Source: an uncultured Kiritimatiellota bacterium
Lineage (GTDB): Bacteria; Verrucomicrobiota; Kiritimatiellia; RFP12; UBA1067
DNA length: 60,004 bases
Reading direction: 5' to 3'
Assembly: GCA_934621385.1 (NCBI GenBank)
Contig: CAKTUI010000011.1
Location: 1-60,004 of the forward strand
Shown here: piece after piece, positions 34,077 through 41,725 of the stretch
Layout: the number at the start of each line of letters is the position of its first letter
Position numbering within the stretch: the first letter of the stretch is position 1
The notes under the pieces: model-generated
Told to the model about the DNA's origin: nothing
Database searches by the model: none
Seen by the model: the letters and a program-made list of their open reading frames with translations, nothing else
Translations under genes and position numbers: made by a program

Positions 34077-34314
34077 TGCTCATGGGCAAGGCCCCGACGC
34101 GGCAAGGGCAACCGCCGCGCCTCCCGTGCCCATCGGACGGAGACTTACTGCGCAGTAAATCAAGACTTACTGGGCAGTAAGTCTAAAGTTACTCGGGAGT
34201 AAGTTTTCTTCCGATGGGCACGGGAAATTCCTGTGATGCGTACGCGGCGCACTTCCCCTGCGCACGACAGAAAATTCGGATGCGCACGGGAATAGGCTCT
34301 CGTGCGCACAAGAC
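34077..34314. repeat. Phased palindrome array, about 9-11 units, 22-nt period
   Basis: Hexamer cores related to TGSSCA recur exactly every 22 nt: TGGGCA at 34083, AGGGCA at 34105, TGCCCA at 34127, TGCGCA at 34149, TGGGCA at 34171, TCGGGA at 34193, TGGGCA at 34215, TGCGTA at 34237, and TGCGCA at 34259, 34281 and 34303. Arms of about 6 nt on each side are partly self-complementary and differ between units: ACTTAC/GTAAGT in the 34165 unit, TTCCGA/CGGGAA at 34209, TTCGGA/CGGGAA at 34275. The units at 34121 and 34209 are inverted copies of each other. The array begins 8 nt beyond the stop of the XylR-like regulator gene. Same core and period as 799-880. Confidence 0.75.
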
Positions 34315-34321
34315 AGTTCCC

Positions 34322-35533
34322 TCACTGGCGCAGGAGTTTCGCCTGTTCCCGATATTTCGTCATCGTCATGCCCTCCGCCCGCCGAAAAAGCATGGTCAAG
34401 TAGCTCACGGAGGCAAAACCGCAGGACAGCGCAATCGACTTGATTGACTCGTCCGTCTCCGCCAGCATCTTCCGGACATGGTCCAGCCGCGTCCCAAGGA
34501 GCATCTCCGACACCGTCCGTCCCGTTTCGGCGGCGAATCGCCGCTCCAGCACCCGTACGCTGACACCAGCATGACGCGCCACGTCCGACACCGTCGCCCC
34601 GCGCACGGCATTGAGGGCAATGAACTCCGCCGCCGCACGGACGACCCCGTCGCGCCAGTACCGAACGCCAACCGCACAGACCCGATTCTGGACTTTCCCC
34701 GGACCATAGAGGATCTGGTGCGGTGCCGAAATGCCGCGCAACACATTGTCCAACTGCCGCGCCGCCAGGTAACCGGCACGTTCCGCCGTCAGCCGAATGC
34801 TGGGAATCGGTGGCTCAACCGACTCACAGACGGCGGCATCATCATCCACGCCAAGTACGGACACGGACGAAGGAACCTCAATCTCCGCCATGGCACAGGC
34901 ATCGACAACCTGCCGCGCCCGTCCGTCCCAGGCGCAGAAGACGGCGCACGGCTTCGGCAGGGTGCGCAACCATGCGCACAGGCGCGGCAGTTCGTCGACG
35001 AAGGATTCGCCTTTCTTCACACCAAAGAAGGAGACCTCGTGGTTCTGCCGCCCCAATTCGTCCGCAAAGGCCCGTCCACGCAAGTCGGACCACCGCGCAT
35101 CACCCGTCGCCCCGACATAGGCGAAATGGGGAAAGCCCAGTTCGAGGAAATGGTGCGCGGCAAACTGTCCGACCGCCTGCGTGTCACAGCGAATGAGCGA
35201 GGCCCTCGCCAAAAGGCGGCGATAGGCGGGCGTGAGATGGTATTTCTGCGGGTCGACCAGTACCTGCGGAATCGAGAGGGCGGAAAGCACACCGACCTCA
35301 GACTCCGTCAACGGCTGGGCGATGATGCCAGAATACTTGATGCGCGAATTGCGCAGCTTCTGCTCGCAGTCGCGCCCTTCCACCAGGTGCAAAGCCCACG
35401 GACCGTGCGTCCGCATATACTTCAGGATGCCGCGCCGCATATCGCGGCAGACCTTGATGGCCGCAGGCAGCATCACCACCACCTGCGGCATTTCGGTCAG
35501 GAACCGACGCGTTGACGACTTGCGCACTCTCAT
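34322..35533 (-). CDS. XylR-like transcription regulator (LacI-type sensor domain plus AraC HTH)
   Basis: A 403-residue regulator. Residues about 15-275 form a periplasmic-binding-protein-like sugar sensor (VVVMLPAAIKVCRDMRRGIL; FAAHHFLELGFPHFAYVG; SVSVLGVDDDAAVCESVEPP; AGYLAARQLD). Residues about 300-400 carry the AraC/XylS double HTH (VSDVARHAGVSVRVLERRF and the terminal IALSCGFASVSYLTMLFRRA). The same architecture is known for E. coli XylR, which activates sugar operons. The start at 35533 was chosen because an in-frame extension would overlap ilvD. It is 28 nt downstream of ilvD. The phased palindrome array begins directly after its stop and could be its target or coincidental. Confidence 0.88.
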   Translation of the reverse strand: MRVRKSSTRRFLTEMPQVVVMLPAAIKVCRDMRRGILKYMRTHGPWALHLVEGRDCEQKLRNSRIKYSGIIAQPLTESEVGVLSALSIPQVLVDPQKYHLTPAYRRLLARASLIRCDTQAVGQFAAHHFLELGFPHFAYVGATGDARWSDLRGRAFADELGRQNHEVSFFGVKKGESFVDELPRLCAWLRTLPKPCAVFCAWDGRARQVVDACAMAEIEVPSSVSVLGVDDDAAVCESVEPPIPSIRLTAERAGYLAARQLDNVLRGISAPHQILYGPGKVQNRVCAVGVRYWRDGVVRAAAEFIALNAVRGATVSDVARHAGVSVRVLERRFAAETGRTVSEMLLGTRLDHVRKMLAETDESIKSIALSCGFASVSYLTMLFRRAEGMTMTKYREQAKLLRQ

Positions 35534-35561
35534 GGCGGGCGGGCCGCTTCCGAGAATGGAA

Positions 35562-37238
35562 TTAGTCTTCCTGCTTGAGCGAGGCACCCGTTGAGGCATT
35601 GCCGACGAAGTGCGCATAACGCTCCAGCCATCCGCCGCGAATGCGCGGCGTCCAGGCCTTCGCCTTCTTGGCGCGCTTTGCGATTTCCGCCTTCGACAGC
35701 TCGGCCTTGATGGCCCGCTTCGGAATGTCAATCGTAATCGCGTCGCCATCCTTGAGGAGTCCGATAAGGCCGCCTTCCGCCGCCTCGGGCGAAACGTGCC
35801 CGACACACGCGCCGTGCGTCGCACCTGAAAAGCGTCCATCCGTAATCAGCGCAACGGACTCCCCGAGTCCCTGTCCGATGATGTAGGACGTCGGCGCGAG
35901 CATCTCCTGCATACCCGGTCCGCCCTTCGGACCCTCGTAGCGAATGACGACCACATGTCCCGGCTTGACCTTTCCTCCGAGAATGCCCTTGCACGCCTCT
36001 TCCTGGGAGTCGAAGCAAATCGCCTTGCCCGTGAACTTCATCATGGACGGCGCAACGCCGCCCTTCTTGACGACGGCACCTTTGGTCGCGAGGTTACCCC
36101 AAAGGACGGCGAGCCCGCCATCCTGCGAATAGGCGTTCGCAATCGGGCGAATCACGTCATCATCGGCAATCTTCGCCGCACGGACCTGCTGACCCAGCGT
36201 CTTGCCGCTGACGGTCGGGCAGTCGGGATGGAAGAACGCGGACTTCGAGACCCGCTTCAGGACAGCCATGATACCGCCCGCACGGTCGACATCCACCACA
36301 TGGTAGTGTCCACTCGGCGCAACCTTGCACACATAGGGCGTTGCGGCGGAAACCTCGTTCATGCGCTTCAGCGAATAGTCCACGCCCGCCTCACGGGCAA
36401 TGGCCAGCGTGTGGAGCACCGTATTCGTCGAACCACCCATCGCCATGTCAAGCGTCAGCGCATTGTCGAGCGAATCACGCGTCACGAAGTCCTTCGGACG
36501 CGGACCACCCTTCTTCGCCAGTGCGACAATCCGCCGCGCCGCCGCCCGATAGAGATCCTGTCGACGCGGATCGATGGCAAGAACCGTTCCGTTGCCGGGC
36601 AGCGCAAGGCCGAGAGCCTCATAAAGGCAGTTCATCGAATTGGCCGTGAACATTCCCGAGCAACTGCCGCAACCAGGGCAACTCGTCTCCTCGATGCGCT
36701 CAAGATCCTTCGGCTTAATCTTGCCGACGGACTCCGCACCGACCGCCTCGAAGACCGAATTCAGGTCCGTATCCTTCCCCGTCACCGGATGCTTGCCCGG
36801 TGCCATGGGGCCACCCGAAGCGAAAATCGTCGGAATGTTGACGCGCAAGGCACCGATGAGCATGCCGGGAACAATCTTGTCGCAGTTCGGCACGCAAATC
36901 ATCGCGTCAAAGCAATGGGCGCGGGCGACCGTCTCGACGGAGTCGGCAATCAGCTCACGCGAGGGAAGGGAATACTTCATTCCGGAGTGTCCCATGGCGA
37001 TTCCGTCGCAAACGGCAATCGTATTGAACTCCATCGCCACGCCTCCGGCCTCCTCGATGCACTGCTTCAGGAAGGCCCCGACCTTGTTGAGGTGGCAATG
37101 CCCGGGCACGAAACTCTCGTAGGAGTTGCAAATGCCGATGAACGGCTTCTTCATGTCCGCCCGCTTCATGCCGCAGGCAAACATAAGTGAACGATGCGGC
37201 GCGTGTTCCTTGCCGAGCTTAACCTGATCCGAGATCAT
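35562..37238 (-). CDS. ilvD: Dihydroxy-acid dehydratase
   Basis: A 558-residue Fe-S enzyme of branched-chain amino acid synthesis, converting 2,3-dihydroxy-isovalerate and the methylvalerate homologue to 2-oxo acids. The cluster-binding Cys residues are visible in GICNSYESFVPGHCHL, CVPNCDKIVPGM and SCPGCGSCSGMFTANSMN. ITDGRFSGATHGACVGHVSPEA is the typical C-terminal signature. Length is normal. The ATG overlaps the plsY stop by 4 nt, so both belong to the exbB-exbD-argF operon. No other ilv genes are present in the window. Confidence 0.96.
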   Translation of the reverse strand: MISDQVKLGKEHAPHRSLMFACGMKRADMKKPFIGICNSYESFVPGHCHLNKVGAFLKQCIEEAGGVAMEFNTIAVCDGIAMGHSGMKYSLPSRELIADSVETVARAHCFDAMICVPNCDKIVPGMLIGALRVNIPTIFASGGPMAPGKHPVTGKDTDLNSVFEAVGAESVGKIKPKDLERIEETSCPGCGSCSGMFTANSMNCLYEALGLALPGNGTVLAIDPRRQDLYRAAARRIVALAKKGGPRPKDFVTRDSLDNALTLDMAMGGSTNTVLHTLAIAREAGVDYSLKRMNEVSAATPYVCKVAPSGHYHVVDVDRAGGIMAVLKRVSKSAFFHPDCPTVSGKTLGQQVRAAKIADDDVIRPIANAYSQDGGLAVLWGNLATKGAVVKKGGVAPSMMKFTGKAICFDSQEEACKGILGGKVKPGHVVVIRYEGPKGGPGMQEMLAPTSYIIGQGLGESVALITDGRFSGATHGACVGHVSPEAAEGGLIGLLKDGDAITIDIPKRAIKAELSKAEIAKRAKKAKAWTPRIRGGWLERYAHFVGNASTGASLKQED

Positions 37239-37879
37239 TTCGTGTTCTCCTTCTTTGCTTTACCAAACAGATAAATCTTGTTCTCCGTCCCATGAACCAG
37301 CCGACCCAGGTTGGCGCGATGCTTCCAGATGACGAAAAGTGCAATCAGCGTCACGAGGATGCACTGGGGCAAATCCGCCGCGCCCCGCGCCCCCAGCACG
37401 GGAAACCAAATGGCCACGCTCAGAAAAAGTGCCGCGCCGCAGCTACCCAGCGAGATGTAGTGGGAGAAAGCGAAGAGAACCGAGAAGACGAGAAAGGCCA
37501 CGCCAACGAGCGCGGGGACAAGGCCAATCAGCATACCGAAAGCCGTCGCCACACCCTTTCCGCCGCGAAATTTCATGTACGGCGTGAGCATATGCCCGAG
37601 GACACAGGCGATGCCCACCGCTAAGGGAAGCCATGTCCAATTGTTCGCCCACGCCTTTGCCGCGAGCGTCGGGAAGAGTCCCTTGAGCACATCGCAGATG
37701 AACGCCAGCAGACCCCACTTCTTGCCAACGGTACGAAAGACATTCGTTGCGCCAATATTTCGTGAGCCGACCGTCCGCACGTCAATGCCGCGCAAGCGGC
37801 CGATGAGGAATCCGAACGGGATGCCGCCAATGAGGTAGGCCGCCAACAGCCAGAGGACAGGTTCAATCAGATGATTCAT
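37235..37879 (-). CDS. plsY: Acyl-phosphate:glycerol-3-phosphate acyltransferase
   Basis: A 214-residue inner-membrane enzyme making lysophosphatidic acid from acyl-phosphate and glycerol 3-phosphate. The family motifs are present: YLIGGIPFGFLIGRLRGIDVR, GSRNIGATNVFRTVGKKWG (acyl and G3P contacts), and HMLTPYMKFRGGKGVATAFG. About six hydrophobic segments are evident. GAAAGGA precedes the ATG. It lies 18 nt after the glycosyltransferase gene and overlaps ilvD by 4 nt. Confidence 0.95.
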   Translation of the reverse strand: MNHLIEPVLWLLAAYLIGGIPFGFLIGRLRGIDVRTVGSRNIGATNVFRTVGKKWGLLAFICDVLKGLFPTLAAKAWANNWTWLPLAVGIACVLGHMLTPYMKFRGGKGVATAFGMLIGLVPALVGVAFLVFSVLFAFSHYISLGSCGAALFLSVAIWFPVLGARGAADLPQCILVTLIALFVIWKHRANLGRLVHGTENKIYLFGKAKKENTK

Positions 37880-37897
37880 GTTACAATCCTTTCATTT

Positions 37898-39727
37898 TCA
37901 GTTGCGCAGGTGCCCCTGGGCATGGTCGGCGCCAATGAACTCGCAGGGGGCGTGACGCGCCAGAAGTCCCTGGACAAAGCGGATCCCGTACCAGACATGC
38001 GTCGCCATCACGCCCAGCCCCGTGAGAAGCCAGACGTGCGGACGCAGGCTGACCGTCGTCAGGACGACCGCCGCCAGATAAAGCCCAAGCGGCGCGAAGG
38101 CAACCCAACCGATCAGTCCACCGAAGGGAGACCAGATGCCCGCAATCCAGCCAAGGGCAAGGCACACAAGGTAGAGGTCGAAGAGCGTTGGGATAAAATA
38201 GCTCAGTCGAAGCGAGTTGGACGGAAACCGCTTGCAGAAATAGCCGCGATGGAAGGCATAGCGGCCCAACTGACGAAGATGCGGAAGAAAGAGCGGGCGA
38301 CGATGATGATAGACGACGACCCACGGGTCGTAGACGATTCGCTTCCACCCGTCGATAATGTCCTTGCACAACAGCGTATCCTCCCCCGGCCAGAAGTCCG
38401 TGCGATAGCCGCCGATTCTCGTCAGCACATCCTTACGAACAAGGAGGTTGCAACTCGGATAGTCGTCGACATCCTTGCGCACACCGCCCGCCCGATAGCG
38501 ATAGCGGAAATTGCCAGAAACAAGAATGTTGTCATAGACACGACCGCTCAGGCGGGCGAGCCACCCATCCCCCGACGGCGTGATGCCCGGTCCACCCACG
38601 GCACCAATCCCCGGCTCGGAAAAATACCGAACGGCGTACTCCAGCCAGTGCGCGTCCGGATAGGCATCGTCATCAATGAAGGCAACTATCTCACCTCGGG
38701 CCGCACGAATGCCGCAGTTTCGCTTCTCGGCCGGACGAACCTTGCCCGTTGGAATAACCCTGAACGTCCCACCCGCCTGCGGGACCGTGAGCGCCTCGTC
38801 GTCATCCGGCAGGATGATGCACTCCCAGTTCCAGTAGCTCTGCGCACAAATCGCCGCGATGCACTCATCCAGCATCCAACTCATGTGCGGGCAGGCAATC
38901 ACAATCGAGACCATCGGCTCATGGCTCAGCTTGCGCGGCACGAGGGCCCTGGCATAATAGCGCAGGATACGGAGTCGATAAAAAACCGCCAGCGAATCCT
39001 TTGCCATCTGAACGACCGTCCGTGGCCTGAGCGCCCCGAACTTCGAGCCAAAGCGAATCACCACGGGAGCCTCTGAAATCTTCGCCCCACGGGACGCGGC
39101 AATTGAGAGAAGTTCCAAGTCAAAGGCATACGTCTTGACCAGCATTCGGTCGAGGGCCGGACCCAAGACCTCACGCCTGAAAAGCTTCATCCCCGTCTGC
39201 GTATCGGTGATGGGCAACCCAACGAAAAGGCGGGCGAGCGCAAAATAAACCGCGCTCACGATTCGCCGATGCCAAGGGTACTGGACGACGGAAAGCGGAT
39301 GCCGCTTCGAACCGACGACAATGTCCGAATGATTCCTGACGAGCGATTCAAAGAAAAGTGGCGTTTGCGCCGGATGGATGTCAAGGTCGCCATCCAGCAG
39401 AAGCACATACCGACCTGACGAGGCTTCAAATCCTGCACGCAGGGCAGCCCCCTTGCCGCCATTCTTCGGACAGACAACGGGTGTCATGGCAACATGACGA
39501 TAGGCTTTTGAGTCAAAGGCGCGAAGGATTTGATCCGTCCCATCCCCCGATCCATCGTCCACCGGGACGAGTTCCGTCGGGATGCCATGCAACTCGAAGA
39601 GATCGGCGACTTGCCGAAGGTTCTTCGCCACCGAATCCGCCAGATGAAAGAATGGCATGACAATCGAGAGACGATCCGCGCCGATCGTCTCTCGCGTCAA
39701 CGCCCATTTTTCATCGAGCTTCGTCAT
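37898..39727 (-). CDS. Tandem family-2 glycosyltransferase with membrane tail
   Basis: A 609-residue protein with two GT2 domains in a row. The first (about 20-235) has LSIVMPFFHLADSV, VDDGSGDGTDQI, NGGKGAALRAGF and the DxD-type LLLDGDLDIHPA, like dolichol-phosphate-mannose-synthase-type enzymes. The second (about 270-500) has VSIVIACPHMSWMLDECI, RNCGIRAARGEIVAFIDDDA and GYRTDFWPGEDTLLCKDI. Two or three membrane segments follow (about 505-580). The start is uncertain: the ATG at 39727 lacks a clear ribosome-binding site, and a TTG at 39763 is the alternative. The two domains may act on successive steps of an envelope glycan or lipid. Located between argF and plsY. Confidence 0.8.
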   Translation of the reverse strand: MTKLDEKWALTRETIGADRLSIVMPFFHLADSVAKNLRQVADLFELHGIPTELVPVDDGSGDGTDQILRAFDSKAYRHVAMTPVVCPKNGGKGAALRAGFEASSGRYVLLLDGDLDIHPAQTPLFFESLVRNHSDIVVGSKRHPLSVVQYPWHRRIVSAVYFALARLFVGLPITDTQTGMKLFRREVLGPALDRMLVKTYAFDLELLSIAASRGAKISEAPVVIRFGSKFGALRPRTVVQMAKDSLAVFYRLRILRYYARALVPRKLSHEPMVSIVIACPHMSWMLDECIAAICAQSYWNWECIILPDDDEALTVPQAGGTFRVIPTGKVRPAEKRNCGIRAARGEIVAFIDDDAYPDAHWLEYAVRYFSEPGIGAVGGPGITPSGDGWLARLSGRVYDNILVSGNFRYRYRAGGVRKDVDDYPSCNLLVRKDVLTRIGGYRTDFWPGEDTLLCKDIIDGWKRIVYDPWVVVYHHRRPLFLPHLRQLGRYAFHRGYFCKRFPSNSLRLSYFIPTLFDLYLVCLALGWIAGIWSPFGGLIGWVAFAPLGLYLAAVVLTTVSLRPHVWLLTGLGVMATHVWYGIRFVQGLLARHAPCEFIGADHAQGHLRN

Positions 39728-39766
39728 CGGCGAAACGGCCCGAACCGGGCCGTGGTCTCTCAAACC

Positions 39767-40771
39767 TCAGATGGACGCACGGTCGCAAAGGGCCGACACA
39801 AAGAGAGCCTTGATGGTGTGCATACGGTTCTCGGACTCATCAAAGACCTTCGAATACTTCGATTCGAACACCTCGTCCGTCACTTCCAGCGCACCGCTCT
39901 CCTTCGTCACCTCCGTATTGAAGTCATGGAAGGCCGGCAGGCAGTGCAGGAACATCAGTTTACCGTCAATGTTTCCCGTCGCCCGCATCAGACCCATGTT
40001 AATCTGATAAGGCCTCAGCATACGGATGCGTTCGGCAGTCTTCGCCTCCTCACCCATCGACACCCAGACATCGGTGTAGAGAACATTCGCCCCCTTCACG
40101 CCCTTGATGGGGTCGTCGAAGACGCGAATGTCCACGCCGTTGCGCTTCGCAACTTCCTCCGCTTCCGCCAGAATCTTCTCGTCCGGCCAAAGTTCCTTCG
40201 GCGTACAGCAGATGTAGCGAATGCCAGCCTTGGCACAGCCCATCATCAGGGAGTTGGCCACATTGTTCCGTCCGTCACCCACATAGGCGATGGTGCAGTC
40301 CTTGAGGTCGCCGAACGTCTCCTTGACCGTCAGCAAGTCCGCCAGAATCTGCGTCGGATGGTAGTCGTCCGTCAATCCATTCCACACGGGAACGCCCGAA
40401 TAGCGCGCAAGATCCTCGCACGTCTTCTGGGAGAATCCGCGGAACAGGATGCCATCATAAATGCGCCCGAGGACACGCGCCGTATCCTTCACGGACTCCT
40501 TCTTCCCGAAATGGATATCGGGGCGCGTCAGGTACTCCGCACCGCCGCCCTCATCCCGTGCGGCGATAATCGAACTGTTGCGCGTCCGCGTTGAGGACTT
40601 CTCAAAAATCAGCGCAATGTTCTTGCGGTGCAGCAAATCGCCGCGCACCCCCGCATGACGCCGCGCCTTGAGCTGCCCGGCAAGATCCACAAGATTCAGC
40701 ATTTCCTCATCCGTGAAAGATGCGAGGCGCATCAGCGAGCGCCCCTTCAGGCTGTCCATCCATTCGAGCAT
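39767..40771 (-). CDS. argF: Ornithine carbamoyltransferase
   Basis: A 334-residue enzyme that makes citrulline from ornithine and carbamoyl phosphate in arginine synthesis. The carbamoyl-phosphate site is SSTRTRNSS at residues 59-67, followed by HFGKKESVKDTARVLGRIYDG and SGVPVWNGLTDDYHPTQIL. The ornithine-binding HCLPAFHD lies near residue 274. GGAAGGA precedes the ATG. It is placed between exbD and the glycosyltransferase gene, 21 nt after exbD. Length and motifs are standard. Confidence 0.96.
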   Translation of the reverse strand: MLEWMDSLKGRSLMRLASFTDEEMLNLVDLAGQLKARRHAGVRGDLLHRKNIALIFEKSSTRTRNSSIIAARDEGGGAEYLTRPDIHFGKKESVKDTARVLGRIYDGILFRGFSQKTCEDLARYSGVPVWNGLTDDYHPTQILADLLTVKETFGDLKDCTIAYVGDGRNNVANSLMMGCAKAGIRYICCTPKELWPDEKILAEAEEVAKRNGVDIRVFDDPIKGVKGANVLYTDVWVSMGEEAKTAERIRMLRPYQINMGLMRATGNIDGKLMFLHCLPAFHDFNTEVTKESGALEVTDEVFESKYSKVFDESENRMHTIKALFVSALCDRASI

Positions 40772-40792
40772 GGTAATAATCCTTCCGTTATA

Positions 40793-41212
40793 TCAATGCG
40801 ACTCGCCGCCCTCCGTGGCCAGCGAGAAATTCCAAACATCCGCCCCGCGACAGGTGTCAATGACCTCGACGAGCGACTCGTACTTCGTCTCACGATCCGC
40901 ACGGATGATGACGGGCTGCCCCGGGTAGAACCGCGCAACTTTCTTCAGTCGCGACTGGAGTTCGCCCAGCGTCAAAGCGGTTCCGTTGACCTTAATGTGC
41001 CCGTCCTTCTCCAGATTGACGATAATCTCCCCTGGCAGGCGTTCCGGCTGGTCGGCCGTTTTCGCCGCTGGGAGACGAATGGAAATCTCACTTTCCCACT
41101 GCGAGAAGACGCTCACCGTCACAAAGAAGCAGAGCAGGAGAAAGATAACGTCAAGCATTGACGTCAGGGCGAGAACTGGGGCGCGGCTCTTCGTCTCGAC
41201 CTTAAACTTCAT
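40793..41212 (-). CDS. exbD: ExbD/TolR family biopolymer transport protein
   Basis: A 139-residue protein with a short cytoplasmic N-terminus, one membrane helix (about 17-40; LALTSMLDVIFLLLCFFVTV, with the conserved Asp in the helix) and a periplasmic C-terminal domain (GEIIVNLEKDGHIKVNGTAL; PVIIRADRETKYESLVEVID). It partners ExbB/TolQ to use the proton gradient for energising outer-membrane transporters or envelope constriction. The start at 41212 overlaps the exbB stop by 11 nt. Whether it is of the Exb or Tol type cannot be told: no TonB, TolA or Pal gene is nearby. Confidence 0.88.
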   Translation of the reverse strand: MKFKVETKSRAPVLALTSMLDVIFLLLCFFVTVSVFSQWESEISIRLPAAKTADQPERLPGEIIVNLEKDGHIKVNGTALTLGELQSRLKKVARFYPGQPVIIRADRETKYESLVEVIDTCRGADVWNFSLATEGGESH

Positions 41213-41684
41213 CGGCCGCCTCCTCAAGTTCGGCGATGCGCCGCGCCGCACGACGACGGAAAATCGCATACGCAATCAGGGACGGAATTGCTACGGCAAG
41301 CCCGAAAATCGTCGTCACAATGGCCTTCGAGACGCCCGCCGCCAGTACGACCGGCTTTGCGCCAGCCGAAACGTCACTGGCAATGCCCCCGAACGCCTGG
41401 AACATACCCAGCACGGTACCAAGCAGACCGACGAGCGGCGCAATCGCGGCAATGTCGGCCAGCCAGTCCACGGCCGAAAAAGCCCGCGCCGCGATTCGGC
41501 CGCCTTCGGCCGCCTTGTCCTTCGCCGCGTCAAGCCGCCGCCGCGCCAGCGGAAAGAACATCCACCGCGACTGCGAGACCCACAGATAAATGACGACCGC
41601 CAGGGCAAAGACGGAAAAACCCGCCAGAACCCACATCAGAAAGCCGCCGTATTCCCATGCCTGACCAAATGTTATGTCGTTCAT
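41202..41684 (-). CDS. exbB: MotA/TolQ/ExbB proton channel protein
   Basis: A 160-residue protein, short for the family (about 210-240) because the N-terminal part is compact. Three membrane helices are seen: about 14-36, 78-103 and 115-140. The second includes the typical IAAIAPLVGLLGTVLGMFQAFGG. The third reads ISKAI-like GVSKAIVTTIFGLAVAIPSLIAY. It forms the channel with ExbD. AAGGA precedes the ATG, with a TGGTATAAT promoter 28 nt upstream, so it leads the operon exbB-exbD-argF-GT2-plsY-ilvD-regulator. Confidence 0.88.
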   Translation of the reverse strand: MNDITFGQAWEYGGFLMWVLAGFSVFALAVVIYLWVSQSRWMFFPLARRRLDAAKDKAAEGGRIAARAFSAVDWLADIAAIAPLVGLLGTVLGMFQAFGGIASDVSAGAKPVVLAAGVSKAIVTTIFGLAVAIPSLIAYAIFRRRAARRIAELEEAADEV

Positions 41685-41711
41685 CTATCGTCCTTCTCGT
41701 GTTTTTTGTGT

Positions 41712-41720
41712 ATTATACCA
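41712..41720 (-). promoter_or_regulatory. Extended -10 promoter element for the exbB operon
   Basis: TGGTATAAT on the minus strand, 28 nt before the exbB ATG and only 5 nt beyond the stop codon of the purF-like gene. No clear -35 is visible; the upstream sequence is the Cys-rich 3' end of that gene. Confidence 0.7.
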
Positions 41721-41725
41721 AATCT

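Noticed and set aside
34077..34314. CRISPR array
   Set aside because: The period is 22 nt with no identical repeat and no unique spacers of usual size, and no cas genes are present. Only the core and symmetry are kept.
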